41,761 nt of DNA. Source: an uncultured Gammaproteobacteria bacterium (GTDB lineage: Bacteria > Pseudomonadota > Gammaproteobacteria > CAISUE01). Position 1 is the stretch's first letter. Each line of letters opens with the position of its first letter. The translations under genes were made by a program, and so were the position numbers. The stretch covers positions 1 to 41,761 of the forward strand of contig CAISUE010000037.1 in the NCBI GenBank assembly GCA_903888615.1. The letters run 5' to 3'. Shown here one piece after another: positions 25,653 through 34,509 of the stretch. The notes under the pieces were generated by a model. That model made no database searches. It saw nothing but the letters and a program-made list of their open reading frames with translations, and was not told the origin of the DNA.

Positions 25653-26771
25653 TTACTTATTTAAAAATTTCTTAAATACAAAAAGTTTAACTTGAGAAGT
25701 ATGCACTTCAGTAATTTTTGAAAAAAAATAAGAAAAACAAAAGATACCTACTGCAATCAATATAAAATATAACAAATGTAAAGCATTAAATATCCAATAG
25801 GCTCCACTATTTTTAATAAGAATTGCTGTCATTAACGTCACTATTGGATAATGAGTTAAATATAATGTGTAAGAGCAAGATGATGTTTTTTCTGAAAATT
25901 TATGATACAGGGATTTATTATTAGATGTTTTATTATGTAACATAACATAAAGAAAAATAGAAAAGAAAAATGCTGCCATAAAATCAAGTATTCCTCGATT
26001 AAATAAATGCAGCCTGTTTAAAGTAAATTCAAATAATAACCCTAACAATGGGACAAGAGAAATTAAAACTCTTAATTTTACATTATCATAAATAAATTTA
26101 AAACTTTTGACTTCAAAAAGTTTATAAACAGTTAACCCCATTAGCCAAACAATAAAATATAAAGATTTTTCTAGACCAATTAAATAAAAAACAGCAATTG
26201 AAATCAATAAGTATAAAAATTTTTTAGGTAATTTTTCCATGTAAGTAAATAATAATACTGGAAACAGTAAATAATACCAAAATTCATTAGATAAACTCCA
26301 CAATGGAGAATTTCCAGCAAAAGAATAAGTTTTAATTGTTTGTAAAAAAAATATATTTCCTAAAAAATTACCTATATTGAGAACAACTGGCAACTTTTGA
26401 TGAAGAATAATGGCATAACCAAAATATACCACACAACCACTTAGTAACAACGCAGGAATCAATACTACATAAAGACGAGTTAGGCGATTAATCAGGTAAT
26501 GGGACCACATAAAAATATCATTTTTTACACTTATAGACACCTGAGATCCAATCAGAAATCCACTCAAGACAAAAAAAACCATCACCGCTTCTGAGCCAGA
26601 CCCAGTAATAAAATAAAATATTTTTTCTAAATGTGTTGGTGACGCAATGCTTTTAAAACCAACAAACAACGCTGCACGTAAATGACAAATCATAACTATT
26701 AGTGCTGCTAAACCCCTAATAAAATTTAAGTTATCAGATATTCTAGTGTTTTTTAAAATCACACTTGACAT
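25653..26771 (-). CDS. Membrane O-acyltransferase (acyltransferase family 3, OafA-like)
   Basis: This 372-residue protein has about ten membrane helices and the family start NFIRGLAALIVMICHLRAA, whose Arg and His are conserved in acyltransferase-3 proteins, plus SPLWSLSNEFWYYLLFP. Such proteins add acetyl or similar groups to sugars of surface polysaccharides at the inner membrane. The gene is visibly richer in A and T than its neighbours (long runs of A and T, Lys/Asn/Ile-rich codons), which suggests separate acquisition. It lies ten bases after wzc in the same direction, so the exported polymer is its likely substrate. Confidence 0.88.
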   Translation of the reverse strand: MSSVILKNTRISDNLNFIRGLAALIVMICHLRAALFVGFKSIASPTHLEKIFYFITGSGSEAVMVFFVLSGFLIGSQVSISVKNDIFMWSHYLINRLTRLYVVLIPALLLSGCVVYFGYAIILHQKLPVVLNIGNFLGNIFFLQTIKTYSFAGNSPLWSLSNEFWYYLLFPVLLFTYMEKLPKKFLYLLISIAVFYLIGLEKSLYFIVWLMGLTVYKLFEVKSFKFIYDNVKLRVLISLVPLLGLLFEFTLNRLHLFNRGILDFMAAFFFSIFLYVMLHNKTSNNKSLYHKFSEKTSSCSYTLYLTHYPIVTLMTAILIKNSGAYWIFNALHLLYFILIAVGIFCFSYFFSKITEVHTSQVKLFVFKKFLNK

Positions 26772-26781
26772 ATAAAATTAA

Positions 26782-29004
26782 TTACTCATATTTTGCTTGA
26801 TAACCATAACCATAGCCATAGCTATAGCCATAACGATACAAACCTTTTTCAAGCAATGAAAAGTTAAAAATCGACCCATTTAAACGAATACCATTGGTAT
26901 TTAACCGCTTAAGAGCCAAATTAACTTCGTCTTGTTCGTGTTTATTAGCAGCGATCACCATAAAATTAGCGCCCGCGTGATGGCCGATAACGGCCGCATC
27001 GGTTACCGCTAAAATAGGTGCTGTATCAATGATCACCAAATCGTATAAAGGTGAAACTTTTGCTAAAAAGAGTGTTAAGCGTTCATTCATCAGCAATTCT
27101 GATGGATTAGGTGGGTAAGCGCCGGCGCTCAAAAAATCCAAATGATCACTACTTTTAACCACTGCTTGCTCAAACGTGCATTGATCACTCAATACTTCAC
27201 TAAAGCCTTGTTTAGCACTTATTGAAAAATAATCTTTCAAATGACCACGGCGAATGTCACCATCGATCAACAGTATTTTTTTCCCCGCATCGGCCAATAA
27301 ATACGCAAAGTTAGATGAGATAAAGGATTTACCTACACTTGGGGCAATACCCATGATAGTAATAATATTATTTTTGGCATCCATCATCGCGAATTGTAAA
27401 CTGGTACGAAAACTCCGCAGCGCTTCGATCGACAAATCTTTGGGTTTCGTCTTGGCCAACAAAGGGATTGTGACTTTTTTCTTATCATAAGAAGAAAGTA
27501 TTTTTTGCTGTTCACTATAAGGAACAATGGCCATATTGATCAAACCAAATTGTTGTTCTAACGCATTGGGATCAATTATTTTACGGTGCAATGAATTTTT
27601 CAAGATAATAAAGCCAGCGCTTAATATAAATCCTATCAATAAGCTACCGAGCAATATCAAGTTATTTTTAGTTGGCAAAGGTGATTCGGGATAATTCGCC
27701 AGCGCTAAAATCCGAATATCACTCACCGTGCCTGCTTTAGTGACTTGCAAGGATTGCAGTTTATTTAACAATAATAAATACAATTGACTCTTTACTTTGA
27801 CATCACGCAATAAATTAACTGCTTTTTGGTCGCTGACCGGTAATTTACTTAATTTTAATTGTAGCGTTGCAAGTTCACTGGTTAATAGTTTTTCCTTATC
27901 ATTAAGGGCAATGATTAACGGATGCTCTGAAGTATCTTTTTGTAAAGCATCTAATTTGGCTAATTGCGTTTCTTCAAGCAATTTTTGCGTATCGGTTATT
28001 TGCGCCAATAAAAATTTCGTTTGCATATCAAGATCAATTTTACCCGTTTTGGCGCGATATTGATTTAAAGCACTTTCGGCATTGTTAATGCCTTGTTTCA
28101 CCAGTGGTAATTGTTGATTAAGAAAACCTAATGTTTTAGTCGCTTCAATAGATTTTTTTTCCGTGTTTTTTTCAACCGCTTGCGTGGCAATGGCATTTAA
28201 TACTTGAATTAAATAGGGAGGATTAGGGCCATCTAAACTCATTTGCAAGACACCCGTATGACCATTAGCAGCTAAATCGTCAATTTTAATTTGTTTTGCT
28301 AAATCCGCAGCAATCGGTTGAATATTTTTTTTATAGACTGAAAATTGTTCACCGGCATTAGCAATGAATTCATCGACCATCAAGGTATAAGCGCCCTTCG
28401 TTGCCAGTTTTCCCGCTTGACCACTTAATAACCACTGATCATTATCATCGTACAAATTATAAGTGCCAAATGCTTTACCGCCAACCAAATGAAAATCACT
28501 ATTTTCTTTGTCAATAGGCACATTAAATTGACTGATGTGTAACTGCTCCCCACCCCAAGCATAACTGGATAAACCCCATAAAGGCTTCGCTAATAACTCA
28601 GTATGATGATGCGCATACCACGCACCCATGAGTGGAAAATAATGCTTGCGAATCGTTAAATCCAAGCCTAAATTTTGCACGACCGGTTCTAGAATGTAAC
28701 GCGATTTAATTAACACAGTTTGAATCTCTGCCGCTGATGCAGTTCTATCATTTAAGGTTAATCCAGCAACCCCAATGCCTGCGATACTGTTGTTATTGGT
28801 TTCCACTTGCAATAAGACATTAGAACTGTATTGAGGTGCTTTGGTTATTAAATAGCCCGCTGTAAGAGCAAAACAAGCTGCCATGGTAATCACAATTAAC
28901 CACTTATTGGCCAGTAAGCTATAACACAAGGCCCGAAAATCAATATCCTCTTCCATGGTGGTTGTTGATGAACGGCTACCACTGATATTTGTTTGTTGAT
29001 GCAT
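26782..29004 (-). CDS. wzc: Polysaccharide co-polymerase / tyrosine autokinase (Wzc-like)
   Basis: This 740-residue inner-membrane protein has an N-terminal Wzz domain with two membrane helices (about 33-53 and 448-470) around a large periplasmic part, followed by a BY-kinase domain: Walker A APSVGKSF (about 553), Walker A' ILLIDGDIRRG (about 578) and Walker B LVIIDTAP (about 658). The tail is a tyrosine cluster, YRYGYSYGYGYGYQAKY, the autophosphorylation site of this family. Wzc controls chain length and works with the Wza channel and the Wzb phosphatase, both encoded just upstream. The length is near E. coli Wzc (720). Confidence 0.93.
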   Translation of the reverse strand: MHQQTNISGSRSSTTTMEEDIDFRALCYSLLANKWLIVITMAACFALTAGYLITKAPQYSSNVLLQVETNNNSIAGIGVAGLTLNDRTASAAEIQTVLIKSRYILEPVVQNLGLDLTIRKHYFPLMGAWYAHHHTELLAKPLWGLSSYAWGGEQLHISQFNVPIDKENSDFHLVGGKAFGTYNLYDDNDQWLLSGQAGKLATKGAYTLMVDEFIANAGEQFSVYKKNIQPIAADLAKQIKIDDLAANGHTGVLQMSLDGPNPPYLIQVLNAIATQAVEKNTEKKSIEATKTLGFLNQQLPLVKQGINNAESALNQYRAKTGKIDLDMQTKFLLAQITDTQKLLEETQLAKLDALQKDTSEHPLIIALNDKEKLLTSELATLQLKLSKLPVSDQKAVNLLRDVKVKSQLYLLLLNKLQSLQVTKAGTVSDIRILALANYPESPLPTKNNLILLGSLLIGFILSAGFIILKNSLHRKIIDPNALEQQFGLINMAIVPYSEQQKILSSYDKKKVTIPLLAKTKPKDLSIEALRSFRTSLQFAMMDAKNNIITIMGIAPSVGKSFISSNFAYLLADAGKKILLIDGDIRRGHLKDYFSISAKQGFSEVLSDQCTFEQAVVKSSDHLDFLSAGAYPPNPSELLMNERLTLFLAKVSPLYDLVIIDTAPILAVTDAAVIGHHAGANFMVIAANKHEQDEVNLALKRLNTNGIRLNGSIFNFSLLEKGLYRYGYSYGYGYGYQAKYE
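26799..26838 (-). repeat. Short hexamer-like repeats encoding the tyrosine tail of Wzc
   Basis: On the plus strand, units such as TAACCA, TAGCCA and TAGCTA follow one another in six-base steps and encode alternating Gly-Tyr on the minus strand. Such a run could gain or lose Tyr-Gly pairs by slippage without changing frame. Confidence 0.5.
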
Positions 29005-29034
29005 ACGTAATAATCCTTAAAAAGCCAATGGCGC

Positions 29035-29886
29035 TTAATGTGCTTGCTGAATAGATGATTGGGTATAAAATACCGTTTGAATGGTCGGCATGATTTGATT
29101 GATGGCACGATTCCAACGCGCCACATCCGCTGTTGAAACAAAGACAATATCATTATTTTCTAAATGAAATTTTTCACCCATAATGAGCGCATCGGCAGAA
29201 CCTGCTTTTAACCAATAAATGGTCGGTTTTTGCATATTGCCACGAATGACATAAATTTGTTCTGGATTCGCCGTGTCTTGATTGATACCACCAGCAAGAT
29301 TCAGTGCATCGGTTAAATTCATTGGAATATCAGTCAAATTTAATAAACCTGTCTTTATCACTTCACCCATAATATAGATGCGTTGACTGCGATAAGCACT
29401 TATCCGCACATCAACGATCGGATTACGAATGTATTTAGCGAGCAAAGCAATCATTTGACTGCGAATTTGATCGGCAGTTTTATTGTTGACATCGACATAA
29501 CCTAACAAGGGAAAATAAATAGCCCCATCGGCATTGATCAAAAATCCTGATGGCGCGTTAGGTGGGTTTAAGCCAACATTAGCACTGGAAGCTAAGGTAT
29601 TGGACATATCTGAAGCAGCATTACTGCCTACCGACGTAAATTCAGGATGGTCCCACACGGTGATACTCAATACATCTTGAGGTGCGACATAATAATATTT
29701 ATCAATGTTGGTTTCTGGCATATCACGAATGAGCTGCGGCGTAATAGCAACAAAACTCGGCGTAATAGTAAATTGAGCGGCTTCTTGCTTAGCTTCACTC
29801 GAAGGGGCAGCCATTTGCATGCCTGGAGCAAAGGTACAACCACTTAAACCCAAAAGGGTCAATGTTATTATCGAATATTTAAACAT
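29035..29886 (-). CDS. wza: Polysaccharide export outer-membrane lipoprotein (Wza-like)
   Basis: With the ATG at 29886, which overlaps the wzb stop by eight bases (ATGTTTAA) and has GGAAAG before it, the protein begins with a lipoprotein signal peptide ending in the lipobox LSGC (residues 12-15). The Poly_export domain follows (YYVAPQDVLSITVWDHPEF), then YFPLLGYVDVNNKTADQI and SLBB-type strands (IYIMGEVIKTGLLNL). It has 283 residues, shorter than E. coli Wza (379), and lacks the extra C-terminal part that spans the outer membrane in Wza. A longer frame from 29907 would put seven unsuitable residues before the signal peptide. Wza-type rings form the export channel. Confidence 0.9.
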   Translation of the reverse strand: MFKYSIITLTLLGLSGCTFAPGMQMAAPSSEAKQEAAQFTITPSFVAITPQLIRDMPETNIDKYYYVAPQDVLSITVWDHPEFTSVGSNAASDMSNTLASSANVGLNPPNAPSGFLINADGAIYFPLLGYVDVNNKTADQIRSQMIALLAKYIRNPIVDVRISAYRSQRIYIMGEVIKTGLLNLTDIPMNLTDALNLAGGINQDTANPEQIYVIRGNMQKPTIYWLKAGSADALIMGEKFHLENNDIVFVSTADVARWNRAINQIMPTIQTVFYTQSSIQQAH

Positions 29887-30328
29887 GGTCTTTCCATAGT
29901 CGCTCACACCAATCTTGGAGGCCTTTTTCGATTAATAAAAAAGTCATGTCAAAATCTTGTGGTGTTTTTTTATAAGGGTCGGGAATATCAAATGCCTGCC
30001 ATTTTCCAAGGCGATGTACTTTACCATAAGCACTCGGAGAAATATAGCCTAAGGCTTGCTGCTGCTCACTTTCCATCACTAAAATTAAATCCGCTTGATG
30101 TAACATCGCACTGGTTAATTGCTGCGCTCGGTGAGCGCAAATATCTATCTGATGATTCTGCATGACTTTACTCGACATCGGATCAGCCTTGGCGCCAACC
30201 ACCGCTTGAATACCTGCCGAAGACACCGTTAAATCCCATTGCTGTTGATCCGAATAGTGCCGCAATAAGCCTTCTGCCATCGGACTGCGACAAATATTCC
30301 CTAAACAAACCATTAAAATATTTTTCAT
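29879..30328 (-). CDS. wzb: Low-molecular-weight protein tyrosine phosphatase (Wzb-like)
   Basis: This 149-residue phosphatase has the P-loop C8-L-G-N-I-C-R14-S at its N-terminus and the general-acid loop IPDPYKKT near residue 115, both intact. Wzb dephosphorylates the tyrosine tail of Wzc and so allows cycles of polymer export. The length equals E. coli Wzb (147). Its start overlaps the end of the dehydratase gene by four bases, and its end overlaps wza. Confidence 0.93.
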   Translation of the reverse strand: MKNILMVCLGNICRSPMAEGLLRHYSDQQQWDLTVSSAGIQAVVGAKADPMSSKVMQNHQIDICAHRAQQLTSAMLHQADLILVMESEQQQALGYISPSAYGKVHRLGKWQAFDIPDPYKKTPQDFDMTFLLIEKGLQDWCERLWKDHV

Positions 30329-32241
30329 ACTTGACTTGCCATTGACAAAGACGCTAGCTTGTTATTAAAAGGTGCCGTGTGGGCATGCTGTTCGCTAACT
30401 TTCCTCCCAAAGCCATATTCTGGCACCAATTGATGAACCCATTGTTGTAATACAGGGGCAACTTCGTGGCTATCACAGGCACGATGCAATTGATCTAAGT
30501 GAAGCAGCCAATTATCCCAAAAAACTTGCCGAGCATTCGCCAGTAAAATTTTGGGATGCGAGGTTTTCCGCAACAGTTCATGCTCATGAAATAATTCTTC
30601 GTATAATTTTTCACCAGGACGTAAGCCCGTATAAATGATGTCAATATCTTCCCCCGGTATTTTACCGGCTAAACGAATCAATTGCTCAGCTAAATAATCG
30701 ATTTTAATGGCCCCCCCCATATCCAGCACATAAATTTCTCCGCCCTCACCCATATTAACCGCTTGCATAATGAGCTGAGATGCTTCTGGGATAGTCATGA
30801 AAAAACGCGTAACATCAGGATGAGTGACCGTCAATGGCCCACCGGCCAATAACTGCTGACGAAACAACGGAATGACACTGCCGGCGGAATCTAACACGTT
30901 GCCAAATCGCACAGTAATAAAATCGGTATTTGAGCGTTGATTGAAATTTTGACAAAAAATTTCAGCAGCACGTTTGGTAGCACCCATCATATTGGTGGGA
31001 TTCACCGCTTTATCCGTTGAAATTAAAACAAATTTAGCAACATGATGCGTAGAAGCGATTTCAGCCAATAAACGAGTGCCGAGAATATTATTGATCACAC
31101 CTGCACGGAATTGACTTTCCATTAACGGCACATGCTTATAAGCGGCAGCATGAAAAACAATCTGTGGCTGATGGTTTTGAAAAATAGTATTTAAACCCAC
31201 GGCATCGGTTATATCTTGTAATAAACACGTCAGAGAAAGATAAGGGAATTTTTGGCGTAATTCCATATCAATCGTGTATAAATTAAATTCATTTTGATCA
31301 ACAATGACCAAAGAAGATGGCTTAAATATCACTAATTGTCGACACAATTCAGCGCCAATCGACCCGCCGCCACCGCACACTAAAATGGTTTTTCCTTGAA
31401 ACTCAGCGCTTAACGCCATTGTGTCGAGTTTAACCGGATCACGACCCAATAAATCTTCTAATGCCACTTCGCGTAATTGATTGATACTCACTTTCCCTTC
31501 AGCCAGATCCCCTAAACTGGGTAAAGTGCGATAAGGAATTTCGGCACGTTCACATAAATTAACGATTCGGCGTAGCATAGCTGAATTCGCTGATGGCAAG
31601 GCAATCATGATTAAATCAATGGCGTGTGTTTGGACGGCTTTAACTAAATCATCACACGTACCCACCACCGCAATGCCATGAATGTCACGCCGTTGTTTCA
31701 TAGGGTTATCATCAAGCATGACAATAGGATGATAAAGGTGTTTAGCATGACGAATTAAATCACGAATCAAGCCTTCTGCGGCACTGCCTGCACCGATAAT
31801 CAAAACGCGCTTTGCATTAGAAAAAATCTGCCGATAATCCATTAACCACCGAAATACCGCACGCGCTGAACCGACACCACCAATCAATAAAATGAGATAC
31901 AGTAAGGGAACCACACGTGGCAAAATAAACGTAGTGCGCAAGAAAAAAAATAAGGTCAGAATGGTGATGACACCTAAAACAGCCGCTTTAACAATTCTGG
32001 TTAAATCAGGAATCGATGCAAAACGCCACACCCCACGGTAAAGCCCATAACACCAAAAAATACTGGCTTGCAAGCTGAGCACCACCGGCAAAGCTGATAA
32101 CGCTTGATGCAGTAAAGGGGCGGGAATGGTACGCAAGTCAAAACGCAACCAATACGCCAAGAGCCAAGCGACTGTGATTACCGAGCAATCATAAACAAAA
32201 GCGAGCAATCGATTAGGAATTTTCAAGAGTCTGATATTCAC
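30325..32241 (-). CDS. Membrane-bound nucleotide-sugar 4,6-dehydratase (PglF/WbpM/FlaA1 type)
   Basis: This protein has four N-terminal membrane helices, a first Rossmann motif IIGAGSAAEG (about residue 149) and a second, catalytic Rossmann domain starting CGGGGSIGAEL (about 287). The active-site stretch STDKAVNPTNMMGATKRAAE (about 405-425) has the Met-x3-Lys form typical of UDP-GlcNAc 4,6-dehydratases of this group. They supply 2,6-dideoxy amino sugars such as QuiNAc or FucNAc. The start is taken as the GTG at 32241, preceded by AAGGA, giving 638 residues. The frame is open to a TTG at 32277, but that lacks a ribosome site and would deepen the overlap with the WecA-like gene. Confidence 0.9.
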   Translation of the reverse strand: MNIRLLKIPNRLLAFVYDCSVITVAWLLAYWLRFDLRTIPAPLLHQALSALPVVLSLQASIFWCYGLYRGVWRFASIPDLTRIVKAAVLGVITILTLFFFLRTTFILPRVVPLLYLILLIGGVGSARAVFRWLMDYRQIFSNAKRVLIIGAGSAAEGLIRDLIRHAKHLYHPIVMLDDNPMKQRRDIHGIAVVGTCDDLVKAVQTHAIDLIMIALPSANSAMLRRIVNLCERAEIPYRTLPSLGDLAEGKVSINQLREVALEDLLGRDPVKLDTMALSAEFQGKTILVCGGGGSIGAELCRQLVIFKPSSLVIVDQNEFNLYTIDMELRQKFPYLSLTCLLQDITDAVGLNTIFQNHQPQIVFHAAAYKHVPLMESQFRAGVINNILGTRLLAEIASTHHVAKFVLISTDKAVNPTNMMGATKRAAEIFCQNFNQRSNTDFITVRFGNVLDSAGSVIPLFRQQLLAGGPLTVTHPDVTRFFMTIPEASQLIMQAVNMGEGGEIYVLDMGGAIKIDYLAEQLIRLAGKIPGEDIDIIYTGLRPGEKLYEELFHEHELLRKTSHPKILLANARQVFWDNWLLHLDQLHRACDSHEVAPVLQQWVHQLVPEYGFGRKVSEQHAHTAPFNNKLASLSMASQV

Positions 32242-33259
32242 GCCTATCCTTGAGCGATGTTGAGCATCGAGCAGCAAACCATAATGATAACAGAATAATC
32301 GACAAGGATCCCCAAAGCCAAAAACTAACCGATTGTTTTGTATAAAAAATATAAGAAATCGGTAATACTAATAGCATATTTATAACGAGATACGCTAAAG
32401 TCATTTTTGTATGACTCCAACCGGCATCTACCCCGTGCTGATACGCGTGTTCACGATGCGCTTCATAGTATTTTTGTTTTTTAATGAGGCGATAAATTAA
32501 AGTTAAGGTAGCATCATAAAGAAACAAGGAAAATAATATCAAGCATAGCAGCAATGACACTTCATGCTTGTTACAGGCATCAATGGCCATCACGATAAAT
32601 ACAAACCCTAAAAAACCACTACCGACATCCCCCATGAAAATTTTAGCAGGCGGCCAATTCCAGTAAAGAAAACCACCGATCGCTGCGGCTAATGTAGCGC
32701 TCAATAACGCCAAAGCCACATCGCCAATCGCATAAAAGAATATCGCTGCAACTACGCTGAGAAACACCCCTTGCGATGCGGCTAACCCATCAATGCCATC
32801 CATAAAATTGTATAAATTGATCGACCAAATGATAGCAATCAACGCTAACACTGCTCCTAGCATTGGCGCTACGATTTGAACACTACCAAAATCAAGCACT
32901 GGAAAGCCGCCCAACCAAGACAATACCCACACCGCTGCGATGAATTGCACGACAAAACGTTTTCTGGCACTGATAGGTTGTCGATCATCACAATAGCCTA
33001 CAACAGCCACCAAGATGCCACCGCCCATTAGGGCGGCAGTGATGGGTAAAGATAAGTAATGGTTAAAAAATAATCCTAATGTAGCCATTAAAAAGACACT
33101 GACAAACGCCAGTCCACCACCTCTTGGTGTAGGAATGGTGTGCGAGCTACGTTGATTGGGAATATCCAATAATGCTGTCGCAAGCGCGTGTCGGCGAACG
33201 AAGTTCGTTAATACCAGAGACACACCAAACATTAAGAGTAGCGACAGAGAAAAAAACAT
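32213..33259 (-). CDS. Undecaprenyl-phosphate sugar-1-phosphate transferase (WecA/WbpL/MraY family)
   Basis: This 348-residue protein has about ten membrane helices and all markers of the polyprenyl-phosphate transferase family: DIPNQRSSHTIPTPRGGGLAF (about residues 37-57), DDRQPISARKRF, NLYNFMDGIDGLAASQG with the catalytic Asp pair, and FMGDVGSGFLGF. It starts the repeat unit by loading a sugar phosphate, probably a HexNAc, onto undecaprenyl phosphate. WbpL-like enzymes often lie next to a WbpM-like dehydratase, as here. Its ATG shares bases with the stop of the upstream glycosyltransferase gene (TAATG). Confidence 0.9.
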   Translation of the reverse strand: MFFSLSLLLMFGVSLVLTNFVRRHALATALLDIPNQRSSHTIPTPRGGGLAFVSVFLMATLGLFFNHYLSLPITAALMGGGILVAVVGYCDDRQPISARKRFVVQFIAAVWVLSWLGGFPVLDFGSVQIVAPMLGAVLALIAIIWSINLYNFMDGIDGLAASQGVFLSVVAAIFFYAIGDVALALLSATLAAAIGGFLYWNWPPAKIFMGDVGSGFLGFVFIVMAIDACNKHEVSLLLCLILFSLFLYDATLTLIYRLIKKQKYYEAHREHAYQHGVDAGWSHTKMTLAYLVINMLLVLPISYIFYTKQSVSFWLWGSLSIILLSLWFAARCSTSLKDRREYQTLENS

Positions 33260-34506
33260 TAGTGAGTTTTCCTATTTTGTTGACGATAATCACTTATTAA
33301 CTGCGTCAAAGCTAGCAACGTAACTACCGCTTGATTTTCGCGTGAATGACTCGGAGCTACCATTAAACTGGTGTTTTTCCAGCGTAGCCTTTGATTAGGG
33401 TTTTTCCATAGCATTAAAATGGCAGCAACTAAGGCTTCTGGATTTTCAGCAGGTACCCATAAGCCGACTTGAGCATCTAAGATTAAACGACTCGCCGTAC
33501 CTTCGGGTGAACTCAGTAGAATAGGCAAACCCATCGCCATCGCTTCAAATATTTTCGATGGAATCACTTCAGCAAATACAGGGCTATTTTTTAAATGCAC
33601 TAACGCTACATCAGATAAAGCCCAAAATGCTTGAATATTTTCTTTCGATTGCGGCGGGATAAAATGAACGTTCTTTAAACCTTGTGCTTGGTGCAGTAAC
33701 TGCTCACGTTCAGCTCCTGTACCCACAAAGACAATATGAATAGCTTGGTGCTCAATTAATAAAGAAGCTGCTTGCAACACGTTAGTTAAGGCATGTGCCA
33801 AACCATGAGTTCCAACATAGCCTATGATAAAAGCATCTTTCGGTATAGCGTATTGTTTAAGTAATTCGATATTGCGCGTCTGTGGTGCATAACGCGCTAA
33901 ATCGACGCCATTTAAAATAGTCGTCATTTTACTTAGCGGAACACCACGGGCCGCTAAATTATCTTTAAAGGCAGGCGAAATAGTAATAATATGATCAGTA
34001 TGCTGATACAATGTCAATTCAAGTTTTTCTAATAAACGAATAGTCAAACTCTCTCGCATGACGCCAACACCCACGATAGAAGCCGGCCAAATATCACCAA
34101 GCTCTAACATAAAAGGCAAACGCTTACACTTCGCCAACAGACATGCGGTGATTGCGCCAAAAAATTGTGGTGAAGATGCCATGATGACATCAAATTTTTT
34201 TTGAAATAAACCGACAATAAAAGCGGGTAGCATAAAAGAGAGAAAATCTAACACCCTTAAAAAAAAACCTTTATTAGCAACAATGAGCGTTTTAACACGA
34301 AGCACGTCAATGCCATGAATACATTCACGCTGAAACCATTTGTTTTTATAACCTGGATATAGCTTACCTTCGGGGAAATTAGGCGCCGACGTAATCACCG
34401 TCACATGATGACCGGCTTTAACCCAATAACACGCACGCTCATATACGCGACTCGCAATAGGATTGCCTTCAGGATAAAAATTATCCGTGATAAATAAAAT
34501 GTTCAT
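33259..34506 (-). CDS. GT4-family glycosyltransferase (WbuB-like)
   Basis: This 415-residue GT-B enzyme has the N-terminal wording NILFITDNFYPEGNPIASRVYERA of WbuB-like transferases, ELGDIWPASIVGVG in the middle, and a C-terminal donor domain with GYVGTHGLAHAL and PSKIFEAMAMGLPILLS, in which the Glu of FEAMA is the usual donor-binding residue. WbuB-type enzymes add the second sugar, often an N-acetylfucosamine, to lipid-linked GlcNAc. That fits the adjacent initiating transferase, but the sugar is not proven. Confidence 0.88.
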   Translation of the reverse strand: MNILFITDNFYPEGNPIASRVYERACYWVKAGHHVTVITSAPNFPEGKLYPGYKNKWFQRECIHGIDVLRVKTLIVANKGFFLRVLDFLSFMLPAFIVGLFQKKFDVIMASSPQFFGAITACLLAKCKRLPFMLELGDIWPASIVGVGVMRESLTIRLLEKLELTLYQHTDHIITISPAFKDNLAARGVPLSKMTTILNGVDLARYAPQTRNIELLKQYAIPKDAFIIGYVGTHGLAHALTNVLQAASLLIEHQAIHIVFVGTGAEREQLLHQAQGLKNVHFIPPQSKENIQAFWALSDVALVHLKNSPVFAEVIPSKIFEAMAMGLPILLSSPEGTASRLILDAQVGLWVPAENPEALVAAILMLWKNPNQRLRWKNTSLMVAPSHSRENQAVVTLLALTQLISDYRQQNRKTH

Positions 34507-34509
34507 CGA

